NCBI RefSeq assembly: GCF_900188375.1
Contig: NZ_FZOO01000011.1
Coordinates: 99,308-163,307 of the forward strand
From: Geodermatophilus pulveris
Lineage (GTDB): Bacteria; Actinomycetota; Actinomycetes; Mycobacteriales; Geodermatophilaceae
Reading direction: 5' to 3'
Length of the DNA: 64,000 nucleotides
Notes under the pieces: model-generated
Seen by the model: only the letters and a program-made list of their open reading frames with translations
The model's database searches: none
What the model was told of the DNA's origin: nothing
In this document: positions 17,911 through 26,771 of the stretch, piece after piece
Layout: every line of letters begins with the position of its first letter
Position numbering within the stretch: the first letter of the stretch is position 1
Program-made: the position numbers and the translations under genes

Positions 17911-18738
17911 ATGCCGCTCGTCTCCCGCCTGTCCACCACCCCGGTCAAGGGCACCGCCCTGCACCATCCGCCGACCGTGACGGTCACCGACAACGGAGTG
18001 CTGGACAACCGGCGGTTCCACCTCGTCGACGCGCAGGGCCGGCTGCGCAACGGCAAGCAGCTCGGCCCGCTCGTGCGGCTCACCGCCGAGTTCGACCCGG
18101 ACGGCGCGCACCTGCGGCTGCGGTTCCCGGACCGCCCACCCGTCGAGGGCCGGGCCACCGACCTCGGGGAGGCGGTGCGCACCGACTTCTACGGGCGCGA
18201 CGTCGACGGCCACGTGGTGGAGGGGCCGTGGTCGGCCGCGCTCACCGGATACCTCGGGGAGGAGGTCCGGCTGGTCGCGGTGGACCGCCCCGGTGACGCC
18301 GTCGACGTGCACCCGGTCACGCTGATCTCCACCGCCACCCTCGACCACCTGCGCAGCGTCACCCCGGACGGCGGGCGGCTGGACCACCGCCGGTTCCGGA
18401 TGCTGGTCGAGGTGGACGGCTGCGCCGTGCACGAGGAGGACACCTGGGCCGGCCGGCAGGTGCGGATCGGCGGGGCCGTCGTGCGGGTGGTCGGTCCGGT
18501 GCCGCGCTGCGTGGTCACCAACGAGAGCCCCGACACCGGGGAGGTGGACTTCAACACGCTGAAGGCGATCGTGCGGTACCGCGGCGAGCTGGCCGCCGAC
18601 CTGACCACCCCGGTCGCGCACCTCCCCGACAACGGCGCGGTCATCCTCGGCATGTACGCCACTGTCGAGCAGCCGGGCGAGGTCTCCCTCGGCGATCGGG
18701 TCGAGCTCCTCGACCAGACCGCCGACCAGCCTGCCTGA
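17911..18738 (+). CDS. MOSC-domain protein
   Basis: A 275-residue protein with an N-terminal beta-barrel MOSC_N part (VSRLSTTPVKGTALHHP, NRRFHLVDAQGRLRN) and a C-terminal MOSC domain (RFRMLVEVDG, EDTWAGRQVRIG, VVGPVPRCVVTNESPDTGEVD). The Cys in PRCVVT is the conserved MOSC cysteine that in relatives handles sulfur or binds the molybdenum cofactor, as in mARC and YcbX. Substrate unknown. GGAG at 17903-17906 supports ATG 17911. It closes the amide-cluster segment before the tRNA fragment. Confidence 0.87.
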   Translation: MPLVSRLSTTPVKGTALHHPPTVTVTDNGVLDNRRFHLVDAQGRLRNGKQLGPLVRLTAEFDPDGAHLRLRFPDRPPVEGRATDLGEAVRTDFYGRDVDGHVVEGPWSAALTGYLGEEVRLVAVDRPGDAVDVHPVTLISTATLDHLRSVTPDGGRLDHRRFRMLVEVDGCAVHEEDTWAGRQVRIGGAVVRVVGPVPRCVVTNESPDTGEVDFNTLKAIVRYRGELAADLTTPVAHLPDNGAVILGMYATVEQPGEVSLGDRVELLDQTADQPA

Positions 18739-18914
18739 CCCGTCCCCGAGACCCCCATGCCACGGCCGACCGATCACGGCTCCACCAGATGACTCACGAC
18801 CTGATCAGGACTGTGGTCGTGGATGGGTTCGCCGTCCCCCATCCGGCACCGACGTGCCTGCTGAGGAGCCTGTAGCGGCTGCCAGGGGTCATCAGCGGTC
18901 GGGCGGAACCGGTC

Positions 18915-18952
18915 AATCGCAGGGTTGTTGGTTCGAGTCCGATCGGGGGAGC
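18915..18952 (+). repeat. duplicate of tRNA-Asn 3' half (attachment-site scar)
   Basis: Thirty-eight bases match tRNA-Asn positions 8445-8482 with two differences (A to G at 18927 and 18941), both leaving G-T wobble pairs in the T-stem. The copy begins directly after the anticodon position and ends at the discriminator. No 5' half is present. This is the footprint left when an element integrates by recombination in a tRNA gene. An integrase relic lies immediately to the right. Confidence 0.85.
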
Positions 18953-19001
18953 GAGACGAGGTCCTCGATCAGCGTGTTCGCCGGTCAAGGGCCTTCGCCG
19001 T

Positions 19002-19586
19002 TCAGTGACCAGGGACTCCATCCCCCGGTGACCCCCGGTCTCCTTCCTGTTGCCGCCCCAGGGTCAGCATCTCGGCGGCCCGCTCGGACACGGTGTGACG
19101 GCACATGGAGACGTCCTGGGTCGTGCTCGCTCGGGCGTGCCCCGGGTAGTTGGCGATCTCCCGAGCCGACGGGCCGGCCAGGTGCACCGAGGACCCGCGC
19201 AGCGCGCAGGCCCCCGCGATCCGAGACCCCGTCCCCGCCAGCGTGGCCACGAGGTCGGGCAGGTCGCGTCGCCGAGCCTTCATGTCCGCGTCGGCGAAGG
19301 CCACCACGGCGTCCCGCTGCCTGGGCGTGAAGGCACGTTCGGTGTCGCGGGTGCCGCTCCTCGTGGTGCGGACGCTGATCGGCCCAGCCGAGCGCACCGG
19401 GTCGGCCGGGATGGCGTCATGCTCGGTCGCCAGGTCCAGCACCCCACGCACGACGATCCGGGTCATCGCCGCACCCTTTCCGCTGCTCCGAGCAACGGCG
19501 GTCAGGGACCGTTCGACACCGCCGACGGTCATCTCACGGACGGTCAGATCCGCCAGTGGAGACGGGCGGGTCTGCGTGCCGATCAC
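19002..19586 (-). pseudogene. tyrosine-recombinase integrase with central deletion
   Basis: The 194-residue frame keeps the core-binding region (LADLTVREMTVGGVERSL, GVLDLATEHDAIPADPVR) and the start of the catalytic domain (TPRQRDAVVAFADAD, RRRDLPDLVATLAGTGSRIAGACALR, with the first catalytic Arg position). It then jumps straight to the C-terminal region (REIANYPGHARASTTQDVSM), which resembles the end of actinobacterial phage integrases where the GHAS-type box and Tyr lie. About 120 residues including the Lys and HxxR motifs are missing, and the Tyr position reads VSM. It cannot be active. It reads toward the tRNA fragment 50 bases away. Confidence 0.8.
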
Positions 19587-19690
19587 GTGCAGATCGCAGG
19601 TGGACGTGTGGACCTGGCGGGTGTGGACGGAGCGATCCGACGCGGACAGCTCGGCCGGCCAGACCCGGTCGGCGCTGGACGGCCGACCGC

Positions 19691-21181
19691 TCAGGACGCC
19701 GTCCCGATGGCCGGGGCGCCGTCCGGTGCGGCGCGGCCGACGGCGGCCAGCAGTGCCTGGGCCGCCAGGCCGACCACCGCGGTGTAGGTGGGGTAGGCGA
19801 ACTCGGTCGTCGCGAGCACCTCAGCGCCGGCATCGGCGCGCATCGCCGCGGCCACCACCTGCACCACCTCCAGTGCCTCCTCGCCCACGGCGTGCGCGCC
19901 GAGCAGCCGACCGGCGTCCGCGGTGGTGACCAGCTTGAGGAAGCCGGTCGTGCGCCGGTCTATGACGGCGCGCTCCAACTGCGCGTAGGGCACCGTCGCC
20001 ACGAGGCAGTCGGGGTGGCGCTCACGCGCGGCGCGCTCGGTGAGCCCGACCTGGCCGTAGTCGGGGTCGGTGAAGCCGCCGGAGGGCAGCACCTCGTGCC
20101 GAGCGGTCGTCGTCGGCCCGAGGACGGCGTTGGTCCCGGCCACCACCCCGTCGACGACGCCGGCCTGCACCAGCCCCGCCCGGCCGTCGGCGTCCCCGGC
20201 CACCCAGACGTGCTCGAGGTCGGTGCGCTGGTGCTGGTCGGTCCCGATCGCGGCCCGGGTGGCGCTGACACCCACCGTCTCGAGCCCCAGGCCCTCCAGT
20301 GCCGCGGGCCACCCGGCGCAGACGACGACTGCGTCGACGTCGACGTGCTCAGCGCCGCCATCGGCGCCGGTGAACACGACCCGCCGGCGCCCGCCGACGA
20401 GCTCCTCGACCGACTGCAGCCCGCCGATGCCCACCCGCACGTCGACCCCGTCGTGGGTGAACGCGGCGGCAACGGCCGCGGAGACGTCCTCGTCGGCCGA
20501 GGGCAGCACGCGCGGCGCGACCTCGAGCACGGTGACCCGCGACCCGAACGCGGAGAAGACCGTCACCAGCTGGGCGCCGGTGTAGCCGCTGCCCACGATG
20601 GCGACCGAGGCCGGCAGGTCCGGCAGGTCGACGACGTGCTCGGGCACCGTGGTCAGCTCGGTGCCGGGCACCCCGAGGACGCGGGAGTGCCCGCCCACCG
20701 CGAGCACGAACGAGCGTCCCCGCACCCTCCGCCCGCTGCCGGCCAGGCGGATCTCGTGCCGGCCGGTGAACGAGGCGCGGCCCTCCACGTGCAGCACCAC
20801 CCCGGCGGCGGCCAGCTGCCCGGTGAGGTCCTTGGCCGCGTGCACGTCCTCGACCACCCCGCGCACCCGCGCCACGGTGCGCGCCCACACCAGCTCCGGG
20901 TCGCCCACCTGCACCCCGTAGTCACCCGCTGAGCGGATGTCGCGCAGCAGTCGGGCGGTGCGGGCCAGCACGCGGACAGGCACGCACCCGGTGTTGACGC
21001 AGGTGCCGCCGACGCGCTCGGCCTCCACGACGGCGACCGAGGCGCCCAGCTCGGCGGCGCGCAGGGCAGCCGCCACCCCGGCGGGGCCGGCCCCCACCAC
21101 GACCACGTCGTACTCGCTGCCGTCCACCTCGCTTCCCGCGGCGGCGGTCTGCGGATCGGTCAGGTCGGTTCCGGGCGTCAT
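19691..21181 (-). CDS. pyridine nucleotide-disulfide oxidoreductase (MerA/Lpd-like)
   Basis: A 496-residue FAD/NAD(P) flavoprotein. The first FAD site is VVVGAGPAGVAAALRAAELGA, then the redox disulfide GGTCVNTGCVP. The NAD(P) site is VAIVGSGYTGAQLVTVFSAFG and the second FAD motif is HVWVAGDADG. The C-terminal dimerisation domain reads EFAYPTYTAVVG where dihydrolipoamide dehydrogenase has the catalytic HPT-SE; there is no His-Glu dyad. That resembles mercuric reductase, but no C-terminal Cys pair and no N-terminal metal-binding domain are present. Substrate is open: a quinone, metal or small disulfide. No mer genes are nearby. Confidence 0.85.
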   Translation of the reverse strand: MTPGTDLTDPQTAAAGSEVDGSEYDVVVVGAGPAGVAAALRAAELGASVAVVEAERVGGTCVNTGCVPVRVLARTARLLRDIRSAGDYGVQVGDPELVWARTVARVRGVVEDVHAAKDLTGQLAAAGVVLHVEGRASFTGRHEIRLAGSGRRVRGRSFVLAVGGHSRVLGVPGTELTTVPEHVVDLPDLPASVAIVGSGYTGAQLVTVFSAFGSRVTVLEVAPRVLPSADEDVSAAVAAAFTHDGVDVRVGIGGLQSVEELVGGRRRVVFTGADGGAEHVDVDAVVVCAGWPAALEGLGLETVGVSATRAAIGTDQHQRTDLEHVWVAGDADGRAGLVQAGVVDGVVAGTNAVLGPTTTARHEVLPSGGFTDPDYGQVGLTERAARERHPDCLVATVPYAQLERAVIDRRTTGFLKLVTTADAGRLLGAHAVGEEALEVVQVVAAAMRADAGAEVLATTEFAYPTYTAVVGLAAQALLAAVGRAAPDGAPAIGTAS

Positions 21182-21486
21182 GCCTGCAGCCTGCCGACCC
21201 CCGCGCGGGCATGCCACGGCAGGTGGCTGACCAGGCTGCGGCCAGGCGCCGCTCCGGCGGCGGCGGTGACCGGAGTGACGGACCCGGTGACGTCCATGAC
21301 ACCGACGCCGCCCGCACGTGGCAGGGCACCGCGGACCTCGGCGGGGTCCCGAACGCGGTCGCAGCGGTTGCCGCCGACGGAGCGCTGCGACGTTGACCAC
21401 GCTGCTGTCGGCCTGACCCCCACCTGCTCGCCGGTCGCACCGGCTGTCCCGGACGCACGCCCGGCGATGTCGACCGCCGGTCACCC
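21182..21486. other. intergenic region without recognisable gene
   Basis: Between the flavoprotein start and the STAS frame I see no coding motif, tRNA or clear hairpin. It must contain the flavoprotein promoter. Short GC-rich open frames here are of the kind expected by chance. Confidence 0.5.
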
Positions 21487-22032
21487 TTGTCGGGCAGTCG
21501 CGCAGCGCCGAGCCCTCGAACTCCGGGACGGGCCGAGCGTGTCCGTTGCGCGGTGCCGGAGCCCTGTGACGGTCCGGTGACGAGGACCGTCGGCTCCTCG
21601 GAACCGGGGAGGATCGGGGCCACGGCGGGAGCGGGGCACCTGGCCGAGACGCGGCCGGACCTGAGCTGGCGACGGAGGGCTCGACATGGCGGACACCCCG
21701 GCCGGGAGGGCCGACGACCCATCGAGGAGCGACCCACCGAGGCGCCGAGCGGTCGGGAGCCGACGCCCGGACGGGCGGCGTTCACCGAGGCCATCGACCG
21801 GCGGACCGGCGCCATCCGCGCCAGCGGCCACCTCGACCGCCGGGCCGCCGACGTGCTCAGCAGCACCGTCGAGGCCCTGCGTCGCAGCGGGAGCGGATGG
21901 ATCGTCCTCGACCTGGGCGGGGTGCAGGCCGCCGACGCCGCCGGCCTGCGCGCCGTCCGTTCCCTCGAGACGTGGATCGCGGCCGAAGGGGGACGGGTGG
22001 CGCTGCTGGACGCGCCGCCCCCGGTGGACTGA
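21487..22032 (+). CDS. STAS-domain protein (anti-sigma antagonist-like), start uncertain
   Basis: The last ~90 residues form a STAS domain: AFTEAIDRRTGAIRASGHLD, IVLDLGGVQAADAAGLRAV and ETWIAAEGGRVALLDAPPP. The usual phosphorylatable Ser after the VLDLGG strand (consensus DSSG) is replaced by DAAG, so phospho-switching seems lost. The N-terminal ~95 residues are low-complexity. Starts in this frame are GTG 21553 or 21577. A much better start (ATG 21686 with GGAGGG 9 bases before) is in another frame, so a frameshift between 21686 and 21770 is possible. Confidence 0.6.
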   Translation: MSGSRAAPSPRTPGRAERVRCAVPEPCDGPVTRTVGSSEPGRIGATAGAGHLAETRPDLSWRRRARHGGHPGREGRRPIEERPTEAPSGREPTPGRAAFTEAIDRRTGAIRASGHLDRRAADVLSSTVEALRRSGSGWIVLDLGGVQAADAAGLRAVRSLETWIAAEGGRVALLDAPPPVD

Positions 22033-22296
22033 GTCGCTCCCGCCCGGCCACTGCCGGCCGCACCCGGTAGCCCGTGACCGGCACGAGGACGTCGACGCTC
22101 GCGATCCCCCGGAACCGGTGCACCAGACCGGGACCGGGCGTGCGCATCGGTCGGTGTCACCGCCGATCGTCACGTCCGTCCCCCCGGCCACGGGCGAGCC
22201 CGTCGACCAGGGTGACGGTCAGGACCGGGTGTCACGGAGCCATGGCGCGTCCGTCCCCGGGCCGGCGGCGGCCGGCGGACCCGGTGTCCGCCGCGG

Positions 22297-22938
22297 TCAC
22301 GGCGCCCTCCGGCTGCCGGGCGCCCCTCCGTGGACGTCACCAGTGGTGACGCGGACCGGAGAGGAAGGCGGCCGGGGCCGTCGGACGGCGTAGCGCAGCA
22401 GGACCACACCGTTGCCGAACCGCCGGTTCTCCACCAGCTCCAGGTGGGTCGGCTGGTCGGCGGTCTCGAACAGCCGCCGACCGCGGCCGACGACGACCGG
22501 GTTGACGTAGAGCCGGTACTCGTCGACCAGGTCCAGCCGGCGGAACGTCCCGGCCAGGTCGGCCCCGCCGAGCGTCATGTCCCCGCCGGGCTGCTGCTGC
22601 CACGCGCGGACCTCGTCGGGGTCCACCTCCGCACGCAGCGAGGCGTTGGGGCCGACCGCCCGCAGCGTGCGGGAGAACACGACCTTGGGCACCGCCCGCC
22701 AGATGCCGGCGAACTCGCGCATGGTCGGCGGGGCGTCGGGGTCCTGGTCGGCGGTCGGCCAGAACGCCTCCATGAGCTCGTAGGTGACCCGGCCCTCCAG
22801 GAAGGCGCTGTTGGCCGCGAGCTGCTCGTTGAAGTGCGCGTGCAGCTCCTCGTCGACGAGGTGCCAGCTCAGGTCGTGGTCCGGCCCCTCGAAGTAGCCG
22901 TCCAGCGACAGCATCATGTGCACGACGATCGCCCGCAT
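22297..22938 (-). CDS. RibD C-terminal/dihydrofolate-reductase-like family protein
   Basis: A 213-residue protein of the RibD_C fold: RAIVVHMMLSLDGYFEGPDHDLSWH, TYELMEAFWP, PKVVFSRTL, GGADLAGTFRRLDLVDEYRL and NPVVVGRGRRLF. These members are annotated as dihydrofolate reductase-like NADPH enzymes with unknown substrates. GGAGG four bases before ATG 22938 fixes the start. A 30-residue tail after the core is disordered. The preceding gene on the same strand is an NADP-binding reductase. Confidence 0.88.
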   Translation of the reverse strand: MRAIVVHMMLSLDGYFEGPDHDLSWHLVDEELHAHFNEQLAANSAFLEGRVTYELMEAFWPTADQDPDAPPTMREFAGIWRAVPKVVFSRTLRAVGPNASLRAEVDPDEVRAWQQQPGGDMTLGGADLAGTFRRLDLVDEYRLYVNPVVVGRGRRLFETADQPTHLELVENRRFGNGVVLLRYAVRRPRPPSSPVRVTTGDVHGGAPGSRRAP

Positions 22939-22996
22939 GCGTCCTCCCGATCCCACGGCCCGGTCCAGCAGCTGTGACCGGTGGCCGCGGACGATC

Positions 22997-23629
22997 TCAT
23001 CGGTCCGCGTCGGCCAGTGCCCGGCGCAGCTGGCCGGCGTCCAGGCGCACGTCGTACGCGGGCGTCCCCGGCTCGAAGCGGCGTCCCTCGGTCAGCGGGC
23101 CGGCGTCCACGACGTCGAAGCCGACCTCGTCGATCAGGCCGGCGACCACGGCCTTGGCGGCCGCGTCGTCCCCGGCGACGGGCAGGGCCCGGCGACCGGG
23201 GCTGCCGGCCGGCTGCCCGTGGGTGGCCAGGTGCTCGGACCAGATGGTGTTGAAGGCCTTGACCAGGCGGGCCCCCGGCAGGTGCCGGGCGAGCAGCTCG
23301 CTGGAGGTCGTCGTGCCGTCGTCCAGCCCGGCGATCCGGCCGTCGCGGTCCGGGTAGTGGTTGGTCGTGTCGGCGACGACCGCGCCGGCGAGCTCGGCGG
23401 CGGGCACGTCCCGGTAGGCGCCCAGGGGGATGGTCACCACGACCAGGTCGCTGCCCGCGGCGGCCTCGGCCGGGGTGGCCGCCGACGCCGCGGGCCCCAG
23501 CCGGGCGACGAGGTCGGCCAGGGTGTCCGGTCCGCGTGAGTTGCTCAGCACGACGTGGTGTCCGGCGCCGACGGACAGCCGGGCCAGCGTGCTGCCGATG
23601 TTGCCCGCTCCGATGAACCCGATCCGCAT
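22997..23629 (-). CDS. NADPH-dependent F420 reductase-like / NAD(P)-binding protein
   Basis: A 210-residue protein with the N-terminal Rossmann motif GFIGAGNIGSTLARLS and the NADP-type SNSRGPDTL, followed by DLVVVTIPLGAYRDVP, ADTTNHYPDRDG and VKAFNTIWSEHLA. This is the F420_oxidored family, which includes F420:NADP oxidoreductase and related predicted NADP-binding proteins. The C-terminus (FDVVDAGPLTEGRRFEPGTPAYD) is typical of the family. It probably shares a transcript with the downstream RibD-like gene (58 bases apart). Confidence 0.88.
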   Translation of the reverse strand: MRIGFIGAGNIGSTLARLSVGAGHHVVLSNSRGPDTLADLVARLGPAASAATPAEAAAGSDLVVVTIPLGAYRDVPAAELAGAVVADTTNHYPDRDGRIAGLDDGTTTSSELLARHLPGARLVKAFNTIWSEHLATHGQPAGSPGRRALPVAGDDAAAKAVVAGLIDEVGFDVVDAGPLTEGRRFEPGTPAYDVRLDAGQLRRALADADR

Positions 23630-23700
23630 GCCCCCGCAACCGCCTCGGCCGGGCCGGTGTTCCGACGACGCCGGCCCCCGCGCGGCCCGTCCGGGTGTCG

Positions 23701-25701
23701 CTAGGCGGGGATCACCGGCCGCAGCGGCCGGTGCGGGCCGCCCCGGTCGCGGGGAGGGGCGTCCTCGCGCGTCGGGGCGTGCCGGACGACGTCGCCGTCG
23801 GCGAAGACCACGCCGTCCTCGCAGCGCGCCTCGACGGTGCCCCCGCCGAACTGCTCGGCGTAGAGCCGGGCGTACAGGCCGCCCTGCGCCATGAGCTCGG
23901 CGTGCGCGCCGCGCTCCACCACCCGGCCGCGGTCGAACACGAAGATCGCGTCGGCGGCGAGCACGGTGGACAGCCGGTGGGCGATGGCGATCGTCGTCCG
24001 GCCGCGCATCGCCTGCTCCAGCGCCTGCTGCACCAGCCGCTCGCTGGCGGTGTCGAGGGCCGAGGTGGCCTCGTCGAGGATCAGCACCCGGGGGTCGGCC
24101 AGCAGCACCCGCGCGATGGCCAGCCGCTGCTTCTCCCCGCCCGACAGCCGGTACCCGCGCTCGCCCACCGTCGTGCCGTAGCCGTCGGCCAGCCGCTCGA
24201 TCCGGTCGTGGATGTTGGCGGCGCGCGCCGCCGCCTCGATCTGCGCGTCGGTGGCGTCGGGACGGCCGTACCGCAGGTTGTCCCGCACCGAGGCGTGGAA
24301 GAGGTAGGACTCCTGGGTCACGACGCCGATCGCCCGCGCCAGCGACGCCCGGGTGAGGTCGCGGACGTCGTGGCCGTCGAGGGTGACCCGGCCGGCGTCG
24401 ACGTCGTACAGCCGGGGCACCAGGTAGGCCGCGGTGGTCTTCCCGGCACCGCTGGGGCCCACGAAGGCCACCAGCGACCCGGCCGGGACGTCGAGGCTGA
24501 CGCCGTCGAGGGTCCACGGCTGGGTGCCGTCGGCGCCGGCGCGGTCGCCGCTGTCGTAGCGGAAGCGCACGTCCTCGAACCGCACGTGCCCGGCCACGTC
24601 CCGCTCGGCGAGGTCCAGCGCGCCGGGCCGCTCGACGATGGCCGGCTGCAGGTCCAGGTACTCGAAGATGCGCTCGAACAGCGCCAGCGAGGTCTGCACG
24701 TCCACCCCGACGCGGAGCAGCTGCACGACCGGGAACAGCAGCCGGGTCTGCAGCGTCGTGAACGCCACGATCGTCCCCGCCGTGAGCGTGTCGGCCCCGC
24801 CGGCGAGGAAGACCCCGCCGATCGACAGCCCGGCCACCAGGTACACCAGGGCCGGGGTGAGCCCGAAGAACGCCTGCACGGTGGCGAAGAAGGACTGCCC
24901 GGTCATGGTCTGCCGCACCTGCAGCTCGGCCTGCCGCGCGTTCTCGGCGGAGTACCGCTCCACCTCGGTCTGCTGCCGGTCGAAGACCTTCGCGAGCAGC
25001 ACCCCGCTCACCGACAGCGTCTCCTGCGTGATGGCGGTCATGTCGGCGACCGAGCGCTGGGTGGCGCCGGCGACCCGGCGCCGCACCCGGCCGACCCGGA
25101 TCTGCAGCAGCACGAAGGCCGGCAGCAGCACCACCGCGACCAGCGTCAGCCGCCAGGACAGCACCAGCATCGCCACCAGCGCGCTGACCACGGTCACCGT
25201 GTTGCCCAGGATGGAGCTGGCGGTGTCGGTGACCACCGACTGCACCCCGGCGACGTCGTTGCCCAGCCGGCTCTGGATCTCGCCGGTCCGGGTGCTGGTG
25301 AAGAAGGCCAGCTCCATCCGCTGCAGGTGCGCGAACAGCCGGTCGCGCAGGTCGCGCATGACCGCGTTGCCCAGCCGGGTGGCCAGCCAGGTCTGGGCCA
25401 CCCCCAGCAGCGCGGTCAGCAGCGTGACGCCGATGCTCGCGGCCACCAGGACCAGCAGGAGCCCGATCCGCGGCTGGCCGACGGAGCCCTCGGCCGTCCG
25501 GGGGAACAGGGCCCGGTCGAAGATGGCCTGGGTCAGGAACGGCAGCGCGATGCCCAGCAGCGAGGACAGCAGGATGGTCACCGCCACCACGGCGACCCGC
25601 CGCCGGTAGGGCCCGAACAGCGCGACGACGCGCCGCCCGGTGCGGTCCGGCGCCGCAGCGACCTCCGCCGGCCCGGCGGGAGTTGGCGGGCCCGCGGTCA
25701 T
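23701..25701 (-). CDS. ABC transporter, fused permease and ATPase (multidrug/lipid exporter type)
   Basis: A 666-residue half-transporter of the MsbA/LmrA class. Six membrane segments occur between about residues 30 and 330, with the coupling region FFTSTRTGEIQSRLGNDVAGV. The ATPase follows from about residue 385: Walker A GPSGAGKTT, Q-loop VVTQESYLFH, signature RLSGGEKQRLAIARV, Walker B VLILDEATSALD and switch His in IAIAHRLS. It probably acts as a homodimer. A C-terminal 50-residue polar tail follows. ATG 25701 starts at the usual place; a GTG at 25782 would add a disordered extension. Confidence 0.92.
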   Translation of the reverse strand: MTAGPPTPAGPAEVAAAPDRTGRRVVALFGPYRRRVAVVAVTILLSSLLGIALPFLTQAIFDRALFPRTAEGSVGQPRIGLLLVLVAASIGVTLLTALLGVAQTWLATRLGNAVMRDLRDRLFAHLQRMELAFFTSTRTGEIQSRLGNDVAGVQSVVTDTASSILGNTVTVVSALVAMLVLSWRLTLVAVVLLPAFVLLQIRVGRVRRRVAGATQRSVADMTAITQETLSVSGVLLAKVFDRQQTEVERYSAENARQAELQVRQTMTGQSFFATVQAFFGLTPALVYLVAGLSIGGVFLAGGADTLTAGTIVAFTTLQTRLLFPVVQLLRVGVDVQTSLALFERIFEYLDLQPAIVERPGALDLAERDVAGHVRFEDVRFRYDSGDRAGADGTQPWTLDGVSLDVPAGSLVAFVGPSGAGKTTAAYLVPRLYDVDAGRVTLDGHDVRDLTRASLARAIGVVTQESYLFHASVRDNLRYGRPDATDAQIEAAARAANIHDRIERLADGYGTTVGERGYRLSGGEKQRLAIARVLLADPRVLILDEATSALDTASERLVQQALEQAMRGRTTIAIAHRLSTVLAADAIFVFDRGRVVERGAHAELMAQGGLYARLYAEQFGGGTVEARCEDGVVFADGDVVRHAPTREDAPPRDRGGPHRPLRPVIPA

Positions 25702-26060
25702 GGGGGGAGGGTGCCCCGGGGCACGCCGGGAGTCCAGCGGGCCACCGGGACGGACCCCGGCCGCCTCCTCGACGTCGACCACCGGGCGCCGGCGGCCCCG
25801 TGGGCCGGAGGACCCGGTGGTCCTCGCCGCGTCTCATGACAGCCGTGCACCACCGGGCGGGTCCGGGGACGGCCGTGGTACCCGTCGGTCATCGCCGCCG
25901 TGAGCCGACCGCGCGACGACCACCCTGTGGCGCAGACCACGGTGGGCGCATCTCCGTCGAGCAGAGGACGGTCCGTGTCGGGTGAACTGGGGCTCTCGCG
26001 GACCAACGGCATCCTGCGTCAGCCCTGGATCACGCCCGATCGGACGAGCGGCGGGCTGGG
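25702..26060. other. intergenic region between ABC exporter and AraC relic
   Basis: About 360 bases with no recognisable family in any frame. It should hold the exporter promoter on the minus strand. Open frames here have no domain support. Confidence 0.4.
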
Positions 26061-26410
26061 GTGGACGAGCAGCACCCGTCGGTGCAGCAGGAGCGGCCCT
26101 ACCGGGACTCGTTCGCCGCCGCCGGCACGCACCTGGTGTCCTGCGCCTCGACGGGCCCGTCGTCGTCCGGCGCGGGCGAGGTGCGGCCAGCCGCACCCGT
26201 GAGGTGCCGGCCGGGGGCCTGTTCGTCCACCCTGCGGGGCGCGACCTGACCGTCGAGCTCGGCGGCCCCCTGCACACGGTGCACCTCCACCTGCGCGGCG
26301 ACGCGCTGCAAGACGCCGGGGACGGCGACCGGCGCGTGTAGCCGGCTGAGGAACCGGGCACGAGCGACCGCCTGCTGGAACTGCTCCTGCGCTCGATGGA
26401 CCAGACGCGC
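26061..26410 (+). pseudogene. AraC-type regulator remnant (sensor domain only)
   Basis: From GTG 26061 the frame reads DEQHPSVQQERPYRDSFAAA, then needs a frameshift to read VVVRRGRGAASRTREVPAGG, LFVHPAGRDLTVELGGPLHT and VHLHLRGDALQDAG. An in-frame stop at 26339-26341 is followed in the same frame by SDRLLELLLRSMDQ. This is the cupin-like N-terminal part of an AraC-family activator of aromatic or hydroxyquinol loci. The helix-turn-helix domains are absent, replaced by the end of an unrelated gene. Confidence 0.6.
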
Positions 26411-26625
26411 CCGACCCGGCCCGGCACTGTGGGAGCTCGCCGGCCGGCTCCGCGCCCCCTGGTCGCTCGCGGAGCTGGGCGTGCAGGAGGCCGACCTCCC
26501 GCGGATCGCCGACCTCGCCGTCGCCGGGGGCTCGGCCTACGCCGATCCGCGCCTGGTCACCCGTGACGGCGTGCAGTCCCTGCTGCGCGACGCCTGGGCG
26601 GCCTGGTCGCGCCCTTGGCATGATC
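26411..26625 (+). pseudogene. C-terminal fragment of a maleylacetate reductase-like iron alcohol dehydrogenase
   Basis: The frame reads PALWELAGRLRAPWSLAELG, then VQEADLPRIADLAVAGG and ADPRLVTRDGVQSLLRDAW. This matches the last ~60 residues of maleylacetate reductases (Fe-ADH family): a helix, the short-chain SL-ELG turn and the terminal NPRPV-type motif. Nothing of the NAD-binding or metal domains is present. Its junction with the AraC relic suggests a deletion that removed the middle of a former aromatic-degradation locus. Confidence 0.6.
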
Positions 26626-26771
26626 CGGGTCCGCCCCCACGCCGGACCGCTGTGTGCCCGGCCACATCTGCCCACCCGCAGTGGGGGCGTTCACAGCACG
26701 ACGGCGACATCTGCCAACGGTGCGGGAGGACGATGGGTGCAGGCGCCACCACCACCCAGTTCGGAGGAACC

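Noticed and set aside
18911..18952. Possible second tRNA gene
   Set aside because: Only the 3' half is present; no D-arm, 5' acceptor strand or anticodon triplet lies upstream.
18794..19021. 75-residue minus-strand frame containing APPIGLEPTTLRL
   Set aside because: This peptide is the well-known chance translation across a tRNA 3' end; here it comes from the duplicated tRNA-Asn half.
19691..21181. Annotation as mercuric reductase merA
   Set aside because: No C-terminal Cys pair, no N-terminal metal-binding domain and no merR/merT/merP neighbours.
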